From assembly GCA_035079385.1 (NCBI GenBank), contig JAVHKY010000065.1, positions 744,001-808,000 on the forward strand: a stretch of 64,000 nucleotides of DNA, in the 5' to 3' direction. Source of the DNA: Aspidiotus rigidus (Eukaryota; Arthropoda; Insecta; Hemiptera; Diaspididae). Below the pieces are notes generated by a model. That model saw only the letters and a list, made by a program, of their open reading frames with translations. It searched no databases and was not told where the DNA came from. Made by a program: the position numbers and the translations under genes. Shown one piece after another: positions 34,360 to 44,669 of the stretch; the stretch's first letter is position 1, and every line of letters begins with the position of its first letter.

Positions 34360-34458
34360 GTCAGACTGAATGTAGGATCCGAGGATCCGAAATGGTCGGC
34401 TGGATATACACGTGAGAGTTATGTGTAATGAGAAGAGATCATGCGTACGATAGGAAAA

Positions 34459-34657
34459 GGTCACAGACGGCTGGAATGTCCGTCAGCCCCCTCTTAGCTT
34501 AGTTTCCGCGAGACAAAGTCCTTTGGAATGCAGCTCTCACCGCGTGCAGGTGCTAAGTAGGAGTTGAGGTTTGAATTGTAAGTGATATGCAAAGTATATA
34601 CCACCCCATTCAAACCTCTTTGAGAGCCGGGGACCCCACTTCCCTCCACCCGCCGGG
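34459..34657 (+). ncRNA. PK element copy 11
   Basis: Class I H4, GAGGTTTGAAT with ATTCAAACCTC, 11 perfect pairs. The core helices and CCGGGG/GCCGGG terminal region are intact. Confidence 0.78.
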
Positions 34658-35459
34658 AAATTTTCAAATCTAGCCTAACCTTTCTGTTCAGTAATGGACA
34701 TTTGGATTTCTTACTTCCTCTTGATTAGAAGTTTTAATTTTTTTTCCTACGTCATAGCCAAAACCTGGACAAGTTATATACATAAAAACACAATGGCTGA
34801 ATTCTGCTAGAAGAAAGTGAAAATTTGCTAATGGCGTAAACTATTGGTTGCAACAGTTCTGTCTTAGGATAATGTCATAACAACGCTAAAAGGAATAATG
34901 GTAACAGGAGTAAATTACTAATGACATGAAATGAAGCGAAGTGAATGGTGCCAAGAGTTACCCATAAATAAATACATTAACATTTAAAAATAATGGTAAA
35001 TATAATTAACGATAAGATACACACAGCATTATGGTACATCGCCATAGAACATGACGTATCTCATTGCAAATGCTTGGAAGCATTGATTTGCAATTATGCC
35101 GAAGAAATATTAATTTTCACGTATAAGAATCTTTTTGATGAGTCTATTTTGAACTCTATTGAAAACGCATATCAAAAATTATTGAATATTCCATAAGTAC
35201 ACGTTTTGATGAATAGATTCTTGTGCTAAATTGTTGTATTACCATACTCCACTCTCCTCTTTAGTATCCCTTTGTTTTCAAATCGTGGTCAAATTTTAAA
35301 TATTTCACAGGATTGAAGAAAAGGCAATTTAGCAGTAATCTGCGCCAGTCATGGATCATTTGATCTTGGTCTTGAAGATAGTTGATCAGATTGCGATGTT
35401 CTCTTTCGCTCATTATCGGTTGAGATGTCGATGAATCCCATTTCTGACGTTCGTTCAAG

Positions 35460-35531
35460 TTTTCGTTCACTCCATGGATACAAGTATTTATTAAGAAAAC
35501 ACAAATAACATTGCAAACATGAAGTGAAGAA
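35460..35531 (+). ncRNA. hp7 hairpin
   Basis: Form of the 2,281 copy: TTTTC/GAAAA and TTCACT/AGTGAA kept; upper stem CATGG opposite ACATG, weaker. Confidence 0.5.
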
Positions 35532-35746
35532 AAAAATGATTTTGTCATTTAAAAACTGCTGACCAATCCGTACTAAATCACAGAAAGAAAAATTTTTAAA
35601 GAAATACCTACATTCACATTTGAATTATCAATCTAAACTTAATCATTACAAGGAAACTGACACAATAAAAAGCGTTTGTATAAAAAAGTCATTTTATGAA
35701 ACAGAGTTGAAAGAAATACATAATATTTCATTTTAGTATTGGTCAA

Positions 35747-35824
35747 ATTTCTTCATAGGCCTAAGAGGCTGTGTTCACGATTAATCAGACACGAGAGACA
35801 CAGAATCTTAGCCTATGACGAAAT
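35747..35824 (+). ncRNA. hp2 hairpin
   Basis: Same form as 2,563-2,640 with all four paired blocks unchanged. Confidence 0.58.
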
Positions 35825-36947
35825 TCAATAAAATTAAGAGTACAATAATTCATTCGAAAGCCACGCTTAGAGAAGTCTGACTCACTTTTCTCATTAATGC
35901 TGTTGGTAACTTTGAATGGAGGAAGGGTATTACCTAATTCGGAAAACGTTTTCCCTTTACTCTGGGTCAAATTGCATATGTTGAGTGCTGTAGGGAAATC
36001 CGACTATAATCCCTGGTGAATCTGTCCCCAAAAGATGCGCCATCACCCTAAACTGGTACTGAGTAAGAGTTTGAGGTAAATGATTTCTAAATGTATCTTT
36101 TCTGCCCGAGACTTGCTGACTATTGTAATATCCCCGGAGGCTCCGGAAATCTAATACTTCTACGAAAATTGTACGTTTTACTAGATGCGTCCGGAACTTA
36201 CTTCAACCAGATTTCTTCCCTAGGCACACAGTTAGATACAGAGTTGCAAATAATTTTGTCTCAGCTATGTTGGTAGGTATTTCTTCAAACTGTATCTATA
36301 TGCCCGCACAGTCGAAACCAACAGCTGACGAAGAATGATTAATTTTTTCAACATGAGCAATTAAGCGTGTGTTCTACATTTAAAAATATGCTCGTGAAAC
36401 ATGGTACCAAAAATCAGATTTTACTGTTCGAAATCTTAACAAATCTTTCTGAATAATTGAAACCGAAGCAACCCTCATAGTAAACACATGCTAAATAAGA
36501 AATGATTCCCAAATGTATCGACTTTGCCTAAAACTTGCTATCTATTGTAACCTATTCAAAGACTCCTGAAGTCTCCTTCTAACGCTCGGATAATAGTACA
36601 CTTCACAATTTGCCTCGAGAACTAACTTCAACCAGATTCATCCCATCGGCACTGAGTAAGATACACAGGTGCAAACAAGTATGTCTCTGCTACTTCAATA
36701 AATACCCGCCATGTCTAAACAGACAGCTGAAATAGTATTATCAATCTCTTCCACACACGCGTAATTAGAGCTCAATTTCAAAGCACTCCCTCTTTGTTCA
36801 GAGAATTTCAATCCATACCTACTCATGAATTTTAATTCAGGTTCGGGAACAGGAAAATATCAAGCTTTTACTCTACTTTTTGGATGAAATATGATTCAAG
36901 AATATGAGTGGGAGCAATACAAAGGAAACATGCGCGCGATAGGAAAA

Positions 36948-37144
36948 GGTCACAGACGGCTGGAATGTCCGTCAGCCCCCTCTTAGCTTAGTTTCCGCGA
37001 GACAAAGTCCTTTGGAATGCAGCTCTCACCGCGTGCAGGTGCTAAGTAGGAGTTGAGGTATGAATTGTAAGTGATATGCAAAGTATACCACCCCACTCAA
37101 ACCTCTTTGAGAGCCGGGGATCCCACTTCCCTCCACCCACCGGG
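36948..37144 (+). ncRNA. PK element copy 12
   Basis: Segmental duplicate of copy 4, class I. H2a reads GAC/GTC followed by C, so the fourth pair seen in copy 4 is absent. The core is otherwise identical. Confidence 0.78.
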
Positions 37145-37608
37145 AAATTTTTAAATCTAGCTCCATCTTTCTGTTCAGTATAATGAACATTTGGATTTCT
37201 TACTTGCTCTTGATTAGAAATTTTAATTTCTTTCCTGCGTTGTAGTCAAAAATCTAGATAAGTTATATAAATAAAAACACGACGGCTGAATTCTGCTGTT
37301 GGCGGAAGAAGAAAGTGAATTGGTTGCAACAGTTTTGTCTTAGGATAATATCATAACAACGCTTAAAGGATTAATGGTAACAGGAATAAATTACTAATGA
37401 TATGAAATCAAGCTAAGTGAATGGTGCCAAGAGTTGCCCATAAATAAATATATTCACATTAAAAAATAATGGTGAATACAATTAACAATAAGATACCCAT
37501 AGGATTATAACACATATCCATAGATCATTACAAGAAAATTTTGGCGTTTGAAACATTCTTGGTAGACATATTTCTATCCGATGAATCTTATTTCGGAGCT
37601 CCGTTCAA

Positions 37609-37687
37609 TTTTTTCGTTCGCGTCATGGATACTGACACATATTATTAAATCACAAATATGTGTGTACCCATGAAGCTAAGACAAAAT
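37609..37687 (+). ncRNA. hp7 hairpin
   Basis: Segmental duplicate of the 9,097 copy; ACACATAT/ATATGTGT kept. Confidence 0.53.
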
Positions 37688-37909
37688 GATTTCGTCGTTT
37701 GAGAATAATCCAATCCATATCGAATCACCAAACAATGGCCAATATACTATACACTCATAATCTAGATATCAATTAACATTATTTTACAGTTTGTTAAATT
37801 ATCACTAGGAAAATATTACAATTAAAAAAGGTTTAAAAAAAATCGATTAGGTGATCGCGTCATGTAACAGACCCTCAAAGAATGTTTACGTTTTTTCAGT
37901 ACTGGTCAG

Positions 37910-37985
37910 ATTTCTTCTTGGGCTTGAGATATGACAAATGACATTTAATCTCATATGTAAGTTGCCAAATCTCAGCCTTGGAAAA
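37910..37985 (+). ncRNA. hp2 hairpin
   Basis: Segmental duplicate of the 9,397 copy. Confidence 0.45.
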
Positions 37986-38947
37986 AACTGAATAGAAGTG
38001 AGCCCATAGATCAATTTATTCAGAAGCCATGCTTGAAGTAGTATGACTCGATATTCTGATGAATGTGGTTGGTGTTTTCCCATACATATTTTACGACCAT
38101 TGATCCAGCAGTCGATTTTCTGTTCCCATTGTCTCGATCTGGGTGCAACCAGTAGAAGATTATTACAATTGTCTGCGAATCCCGTATTGAATCACCCCAG
38201 CTTGCACCAAGGAAAAACAAAACAAAAATACGAATATTCTTATGGAACGAACAAAGGACGAATATAAGAATACAAATTCATTGAGACGTCTAGACCTCTC
38301 CCCACTTACTTCTAGCCACAAATTCAGAGGTATATTTCTGGCCTCCGAAAACGTTTTTCCTCGCGCATGGTCCAAGGGCATACCTTGAGAATTTTGTTTT
38401 TTTTTGACGAAATCTAGCTGAAGATATATCCTCCATATCTGCGCCCAACTTCTCGAGGAAATCCTCAAAGTAAGCATGCGCTAAATAAGAGTTGAAGGTA
38501 AATGACCCCCCAAATGTATCACCTTCCCCTAAAACTTACGGTCTATTGTAACATCATTAAAGACTCTCAAAAGTCTCCTAGCCAGCACTCCGATATTTCT
38601 TCGCTTCTCAATTTGCCTCCAGAACTCACTTCAACCAGACTCCTTCAATCGGCACCGAGATAGATTGATGCGAAGGAGTACGTCTCCAACTACCTCGGTA
38701 AATACCCGCCATGTCTAAACCAACAGCTAATCTAGTATTACCAATCTCTTCCACATACGCGTAATTAGAGCTCAATTTCAAAGCACTCCCTCTTTGTTCA
38801 GGGAATTTCAATCCATACGTACTCATGAATTTGAATTCAGGTTCAGGAACAGGAAAATATCAAGCTTTCACTCTACTTTTTGGATGAAATCTGATTCAAG
38901 AATATGAGTGGGAGCAATACAAAGGAAACATGCGCGCGATAGGAAAA

Positions 38948-39138
38948 GGTCACAGACGGCTGGAATGTCCGTCAGCCCCCTCTTAGCTTAGTTTCCGCGA
39001 GACAAAGTCCTTTGGAATGCAGCTCTCACCGCGTGCAGGTGCTAAGTAGGAGTTAAGGTTGATTAGAATCAGCCAAAAACTGGTTGTTTGCCAATCAGAC
39101 CTCTTTGAGAGCCGGGGGACCCACCCACCTCCCGGGGA
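38948..39138 (+). ncRNA. PK element copy 13, H4 class II
   Basis: Segmental duplicate of copy 5. The H4 partner strand reads AATCAGACC here and AATCGGACC in copy 5. A strong terminal GC hairpin follows. Confidence 0.76.
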
Positions 39139-39162
39139 ATAACACTCTTTTGCCACTTTCCT

Positions 39163-39672
39163 TTGTTTTGGTGCATCCATCCTCCTCTCGATACAAATTC
39201 TCGAATTATGAGCTCAACTACTGTCAACGTATCACTTGTCTTTGTGTGTACAGGAGATGGACGACCTTTCTTCAATTCAAGCACATTGATGGTACACTCT
39301 CGGCAGGAAAAAGCTTCCTCTTTCACTGAAATGATTGACAACACCCGCTGGACAGCTCTTGATTACAAAAACCTACTCTTCAATCATGGGAGACATTCTA
39401 GAAATATCATATACTCAGTAAACCCCTCGGAATTAATCAGGCGTCGCATACATTGGTCTTCTTTCATTGAAAAATTGAAAACTTGGGACGAGAAGAAACG
39501 ATCCTTACTCGGATGGCCACAGCGTCATTTTACCTATAGGAAAACTGCCAGTTTTGCTTCTGAACATGTACACAACCCATACGTTTCACTCCTCTATGCC
39601 GAACCATATCTGAAGCTACTAAGTACTTTAAAAATTACATTTACACAATGTACATTACAGTATGCTATATGA
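39163..39672 (+). pseudogene. 169-codon open frame in a class II unit, probably not a gene
   Basis: The frame includes SSFTEMIDNTRW, NLLFNHGRHSRN and WSSFIEKLKTWDEKKRSLLGWPQRHF. Its segmental duplicate at 10,685-11,041 has a stop (GCTTCTTAA where this copy has GCTTCTGAA) and a one-base indel after. Degraded pieces follow PK copies 17 and 20. Most differences between the two copies change amino acids, which fits neutral drift. Unrecognised. Confidence 0.25.
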
Positions 39673-39858
39673 TTGATATTATCGATAGAAAATATTTAAA
39701 AGAATAGTGTATCATTAATTATTTGTTATAATCGCCAAATCAATTACCTATTCTTACATGAAGGAAAAAACCATTGTATGTTTTTATAAGATAATGATAT
39801 GCTTGATATTTCCACTTGATGATTAGCCACTTCTGAAAAGATGGATTTACCATAATTA

Positions 39859-39923
39859 CATACGGTTATTCACATCTTTCTAATGGATCTATCACACACT
39901 TGAAAGTTGCAAATAACCATATG
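39859..39923 (+). ncRNA. hp8 hairpin, block B
   Basis: Segmental duplicate of 11,339. Stem GGTTATT/AATAACC. Two pairs change together against block A (G-C to A-T and C-G to T-A), and the A-C mismatch is repaired. Confidence 0.55.
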
Positions 39924-40235
39924 AAACATGAATCATGTAACTTCCAAACGTTCTGATGAGGTATTGAATGTAGAGGTGAATACTATAATTTCCATGTATC
40001 TCTTTTTGAGAACATTTGGCGAGATATTATTAATTCGAGAAATAACTCGTGATCCTTAATTTAATTACAACTCTTCAACGAGAACGTATTCTAATTGTAC
40101 AAACATGTTTTTCTATTCTCAGTTGGTGAATACTGCACATAATGTACTAACTATCAATTATCACGGTAGTGTCCATTCAATGGCTGAACAAGAATTGGAT
40201 AACGTCGATTTCCACTTTTTCTCAAATTTTTTGAA

Positions 40236-40290
40236 AGGAACATGTAAGGCAGTGATAATATGTCACACATCATTGCCGAAACATGTTCCT
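40236..40290 (+). ncRNA. hp3 hairpin, alternative upper stem
   Basis: AGGAACATGT/ACATGTTCCT; GGCAGTGAT/ATCATTGCC (one G-T). Segmental duplicate of 11,710 with further stem changes that keep pairing. Confidence 0.57.
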
Positions 40291-40408
40291 ACAAAAAATT
40301 TAATACTCAACATTGTAAGACAGTTTGCATCAGTACTTCACTGAAATAAGAGCTCTATAAGTTAACATTGTGGAAAATTGTGAGAAGTATTGGAGGAATT
40401 GTCGGAAT

Positions 40409-40555
40409 CAGTGACGTAGCCAGAAAATTTTTGTGGAAAGGTTTCAACAAAATTGTGTGCAATGCGATTACTTTACCCTTTTCTGTTATTTTGATGCTAT
40501 TTTAAGGCATATTATTCAACTTACAATTGATTAAGGGTTTCAGGCTACGCCACTG
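40409..40555. mobile_element. Old hAT-type MITE remnant upstream of PK copy 14
   Basis: Segmental duplicate of 11,882-12,027 with the same ends and flanks. Confidence 0.6.
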
Positions 40556-40581
40556 GTAAGAATTTGTGAAGGATCAGGAAT

Positions 40582-40767
40582 GGTCACAGACGGCTGGAGT
40601 GTCCGTCAGCCCCCTCTTAGCTCAGTTTCCGCTGGACAAATGTCCTTTGGAATGCAGCTCTCACCTCGTGCAGGTGCTAAGTAGGAGTTGAGCCTCATGG
40701 TCTCTGTCCAAAGGGGACAGAACGCCATGAAAACCTCTTTGAGAGCCGGGCCCCACCCCCTCCCTGG
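40582..40767 (+). ncRNA. PK element copy 14, H4 class III
   Basis: Segmental duplicate of copy 6. H2a GGAC-aaat-GTCC. Relative to copy 6 the inner stems gain Watson-Crick pairs (CATGG/CCATG in place of a G-T; CTGTCC/GGACAG). The outer GAGG is changed to GAGC, one loss. Confidence 0.76.
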
Positions 40768-41232
40768 ACTGAAAATTGTACCACTAAATATGGAAACTGT
40801 ATTGAAAAATTTTATTCATGTTGTCCAGAAGAATCCCAAAGATGAAATGAGAAACATCAATAATATTGTAGGAACCAAGATAAGGGTACAGACTACGGAC
40901 TCCATTAGCTCCTTCCAACTAGTTTTTCCTCCCTTAACTTAGGCTTTTGTTTATTACGTTCGTTAGCCAAAATTTTTATGGTTTCAATATTGATGGTACA
41001 AGACATTTCTTTTGAGTGAAGAGCAAGAACAGTGTGATCATTCTACTTTCTTTCGTCATTTTTATGCTGAGAGACTCTAATCGGAACAGGGAATGGAATA
41101 AACAACACCAGCTCTTTTTGTAAGGTGAGGGGTGCTCCTCCAACGCCTATAATTGAAAACTTTTTTGGTACAGTTTATATTATACTTAAGTATACATTTG
41201 AATATTCTAGTATTAGTAGCATTGATTGAATT

Positions 41233-41318
41233 TCAATTATTTCTCTTGGCTGAGAAAGTCTAGTCATAACTGAATATGCACGTATGAACTAGCCAATCTC
41301 AGCCTAGGAAATAATTGA
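41233..41318 (+). ncRNA. hp2 hairpin, second tandem series
   Basis: TCAATTATTTC/GAAATAATTGA, TGAGA/TCTCA and CTAG..CAT/ATG..CTAG. First of four copies at about 200-bp spacing. Confidence 0.56.
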
Positions 41319-41442
41319 GCTGGTTGCGGTCCAAGATTCCATTCCAACGCCTATAATTGAAAAAGTTTTTCAGTACAATTTATATAATATAATATATAAG
41401 TACGCATTTGGATGTTCTAATATAAGTAGCATTGATTGAATT

Positions 41443-41528
41443 TCAATTACTTCTCGTGGCTGAGAAAGTCTAGTCATGACTGAATATACACGCATGACCT
41501 AGCCAATCTCAGCCTAGGAAATAATTGA
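41443..41528 (+). ncRNA. hp2 hairpin, second tandem series
   Basis: As the previous copy, with TCAATTACTTC opposite GAAATAATTGA (one weakened pair). Confidence 0.52.
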
Positions 41529-41665
41529 GCTGGATGCGGTCCAAAATTCCATTCCATCGCCTGCCTGTAATTAAAAATGTTTTTCGGTACAATTTATATA
41601 ATATAATATATAAGTACATGTTTGGATGTTCTAGTATAAGTAGCATTGATTGAATTTCAATTATT

Positions 41666-41753
41666 TCAATTATTTCTCTTGGCTTGAGAAAGAGTAGGTC
41701 ATAACTGAATATGAAAATATGAGCTACCCAATCTCAGCCTAGGAAAAAATTGA
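41666..41753 (+). ncRNA. hp2 hairpin, second tandem series
   Basis: GTAG.TCAT/ATGA.CTAC replaces CTAG/CTAG of the neighbours. GGCTTGAGA/TCTCAGCC kept. A short ATTTCAATT duplication precedes it. Confidence 0.54.
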
Positions 41754-41854
41754 GCAAGTTGCGGTCAATTATTCCATTCCACAGCCTATAATTTTAAAAA
41801 ATATTTAGGTACAGTCTGTGGGACATCCAAATATAAATAGCATTAATTGAATTC

Positions 41855-41925
41855 CAATTATTTCTCTTGGCTTGAGGAAGGGGAGTTCATGATGGAATTT
41901 GCACCTACAAACTACCCAGGGAGTT
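41855..41925 (+). ncRNA. hp2 remnant, 3' arm lost
   Basis: The 5' arm (CAATTATTTCTCTTGG and following) is present, but the matching TCTCAGCC...GAAATAATT arm is missing. Decayed copy. Confidence 0.4.
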
Positions 41926-42126
41926 ACTTATTAGTTGTTACCGAATAGAAAAGTTGAATTACGTACAAAATATACATTTATGTGTACATAGGTACACGTG
42001 TGACAAGAACTAATGATGATTAAAAGTTTGATTTGAAAAAATCATATCGGAATTACAGGAGAGTCCAGCTAAAACCTTAAAATTAGTATCAATAAGGAAA
42101 GAAGAAATAGACAGGGGATAGGAACT

Positions 42127-42334
42127 GGTCACAGACGGCTGGAATGTCCGTCAGCCCCCTCTTAGCTCAGTTTCCATTGGATGATATCCTTTGGAATGCA
42201 GTCCTCACCGCGTGCAGGTGCTAAGTAGGAGTTGAGGTTCATGGTAAGTGATACGCTGGTGTATCATATCTGCCTATGACTGGCAGTACCCCATTCAAAC
42301 CTCCTTGAGGACCGGGGACCCTCCTACCCCCGGG
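42127..42334 (+). ncRNA. PK element copy 15, swapped H3 and H4 class IV
   Basis: Segmental duplicate of copy 7, and the only other copy with H3 GTCCTCA/TGAGGAC. Differences from copy 7 fall mostly in hairpin loops (gctggt for gctagt; tatgact for tatgatt), as expected if stems are constrained. Last element of block B. Confidence 0.78.
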
Positions 42335-42822
42335 AAAAATATCACCTCGTGGTTTCTATGATTTTTTGTGCAGAGCTTTTCCCTGGCGATTTAAATTTCC
42401 AGAACTCCACAAGCTCTTGAAAAGTTTTTTTATTGGTTAGTTCACCGAGAGAAACGTCCGACGTTTAATTTTCACTACACAATCTAATCCAAATATATCT
42501 TCATCGTCTCCATTTACCCTCTCCGAGCTCATCACCCCAATTGTTACAAGGCTCGTTAATCTAATAAACAATTGTGAAAATAACGAAAAACCGCGCACGT
42601 ACAAAAAAGTCGAATTGTTTTAGGGGCTTGCACCTCCTTCTTTCTTCATCTTCCCAAAAACCTTCAGATCCCCGCTTTCTTATGTGCTTTATATGTATAA
42701 TACATATCTTACAAATATTTTTAAGAGAAATATTTACAGTTCTCATTATTTATGTAGATAACTATATTATATTTGGATACCTACACATTTTCCTCAAGAT
42801 ATACTTTTGACACAACTACAAT

Positions 42823-43145
42823 CAGTGGTGGAAACCCGAAGCCAATGAACGGTTTAGTGGCAGCAGCCGGTTTTGAACGGCTTTTAAGTCAGTCGTGAGC
42901 CGTGCTTCAAAATGCGGGAAGCCAATGAAAAGCCAATGGAAAATAATGGAAGCAGCCAAAGCCATTTGAATGCATCTAACATGGTTAACCCCAAAAAGCA
43001 GCTGAAAGCTTATATCAAAATATGAAAAACTTCCTTCATGCCAGTGGGATGACAAAAAAGCCGTTGGCAAGCCGATCGAAAATTGGTCAACGGCTACAAG
43101 CTGGAGCCAAAGTTTAAGCCGATGACAAACGGCTCTCCACCACTG
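42823..43145. mobile_element. hAT-type MITE with perfect 8-bp target duplication
   Basis: Begins CAGTGGTGGA and ends TCCACCACTG. ACTACAAT is present at 42,815-42,822 and again at 43,146-43,153. No transposase; 323 bp, non-autonomous. GC-richer than its surroundings. Explains the 143-codon minus-strand frame that overlaps it. Confidence 0.85.
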
Positions 43146-43325
43146 ACTACAATAATAACTGTACTGATTTAGGCCTACATGTAAAATTATTTCTACATTT
43201 CTCAATGAATTACCCGGGTTTGCGATCACATTTTCTGTCTTCATTTTCTTCATTTCTCTGCTTCAATATCTCACTGGCGCACAAATTAACCCAGATGCTG
43301 AATGTTCAACGACAAAAGTTCACAA

Positions 43326-43413
43326 ATTCAATGAATCTTCTGAAGTTCCAGGGACTAACTTATTTTTCAACATTAATAAGTTAGTCTAGGAACTTTCAGC
43401 AGATGTGTTGAAT
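43326..43413 (+). ncRNA. Pre-miRNA-like hairpin hp4
   Basis: 88-nt hairpin: ATTCAA/TTGAAT, TCT/AGA, CTGAA/TTCAG, TTCC/GGAA and GACTAACTTAT/ATAAGTTAGTC (11 pairs) around loop TTTTCAACATTA. Small internal loops at regular places, as in animal miRNA precursors. Lies outside the array blocks. Which strand would be expressed cannot be told. Not recognised as a known miRNA. Confidence 0.5.
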
Positions 43414-43689
43414 CATATCTTCCACAATTTGTATTCAGGATGCTGATAAAATGATATCCGCGTAATGGAAAGCTCGAAGGCCTTAAACTGCGTAGAGTTT
43501 TGAAAGGACGTGTTCACGCACAATAAGTAAACTTGTGTGTTAAATTATACCCTTCAAAGTACATGAAACTGAAGAACTATTCCATATAAAAACTAGGAGA
43601 GGTATGTAAGTGACTTATCAATACAACACATCGTAAATGTAAAGCAGCATATTTTTATACTATAGCTAACAAAATAATATTTTCCTTTC

Positions 43690-43843
43690 CAGGGGTGCCA
43701 TGATCCCTCAAGTCCAATGAAGAAACCCCTCTCAAACTTTAATTTCTTATAGCTATAAATAAAAAATAAAAAAATTATATCGGCCCTCCCTAAAAACGAT
43801 TACGAAGAATTATCTTCATGAAAGTGGCCTCACGGCACCCCTG
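43690..43843. mobile_element. Short hAT-like MITE, 154 bp
   Basis: Ends CAGGGGTGCCATGA and TCACGGCACCCCTG are inverted with one mismatch. No convincing flanking duplication. Confidence 0.6.
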
Positions 43844-43993
43844 TTTTCACAAAATTTCTAGGAAGTAAATGAACAAATTATATTCAGTATAAGTAATAAG
43901 GACGGCTCAAAGGTTTTCTAATTTTAAAGTTATGTACAATGTAGAATATATCTATGAATTAAGTCAGATTGGTGTATACGGTCTAATCACATT

Positions 43994-44079
43994 TCAAAAA
44001 TTTTGGGAACGCAACGTCCAAGGTCCTGTATGACTTTAACAACAACGTAAAAGACCTCGTTGCGTTCCCAAATTATTGA
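43994..44079 (+). ncRNA. Pre-miRNA-like hairpin hp5
   Basis: 86-nt hairpin with TTTGGGAACGCAACG opposite CGTTGCGTTCCCAAA (15 perfect pairs), AGGTC/GACCT after a 4-nt bulge, and weaker TCAA/TTGA pairing at the base. Could also be a small foldback insertion; I see no flanking target duplication. Confidence 0.5.
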
Positions 44080-44669
44080 GAAAATACATAATCGAAACCA
44101 GATTAATTCTATACCTATCTTCCTTCCGGTACAATATTGGTCCATTTACTTGCGCAGTCAGTCTAGAAATTTAAATTTATGTACAATATACTTCTTTTTC
44201 TTAATAGATAATGTTCACAAATAATTGAGAAGTTGTTAATCATCACAATCGACATTTTCTATAGGCGAAAATACAAGGAAAAATGAGTAAGACTTCTTCC
44301 GAAATAAAAAATTGATGGTAAAAGAATAGAAATTAAAACAAAGACGCTGGAGAGATTTTAGATTTTGGCATCAAATCCCCTCCAAAACAAATATCAATAG
44401 ATAAATCCATGATCTCTGCGGTGACCGGACTCTCTCTCATCCTTGATCGTCGTGCGTGCTCCGTCACGCTACCACGCTAGGCAACCGGTCCTCTTCTCCT
44501 TTCGTCACTTTCGTTTTCCTCCCTGTACGACGATGTACGAGTTAGAGTTGACGTACGCTTTACAGAATACACGTTTTCATCGTTCAACTCTCTTCTTTTT
44601 CATGGCTCGTCTTTGTGCGCATTTCCTCTAACCCCCTTCGTCTCATCAGCACACTCTTCCACCCTTCTG

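Larger units (their letters stand above)
30826..42334 (+). repeat. Array block B of structured-RNA units (PK copies 9-15)
   Basis: Seven PK elements on the plus strand start at 30882, 32513, 34459, 36948, 38948, 40582 and 42127. The block joins unrelated sequence abruptly near 30,826. Its right half repeats the unit order of block A: copies 12, 13, 14 and 15 correspond to 4, 5, 6 and 7, including the same variable-domain class in each position. This indicates one segmental duplication of at least 5.4 kb, not independent insertions. Confidence 0.85.

Noticed and set aside
34993..35196. 67-codon frame (MVNIINDKIHTALWYIAIEHD...) as a gene remnant.
   Set aside because: Homologous units near 1,390-1,735 and 54,400-54,710 break the frame with stops and indels and show no codon-position bias.
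42822..43253. 143-codon minus-strand frame as a gene.
   Set aside because: It overlaps the 323-bp hAT MITE almost completely.
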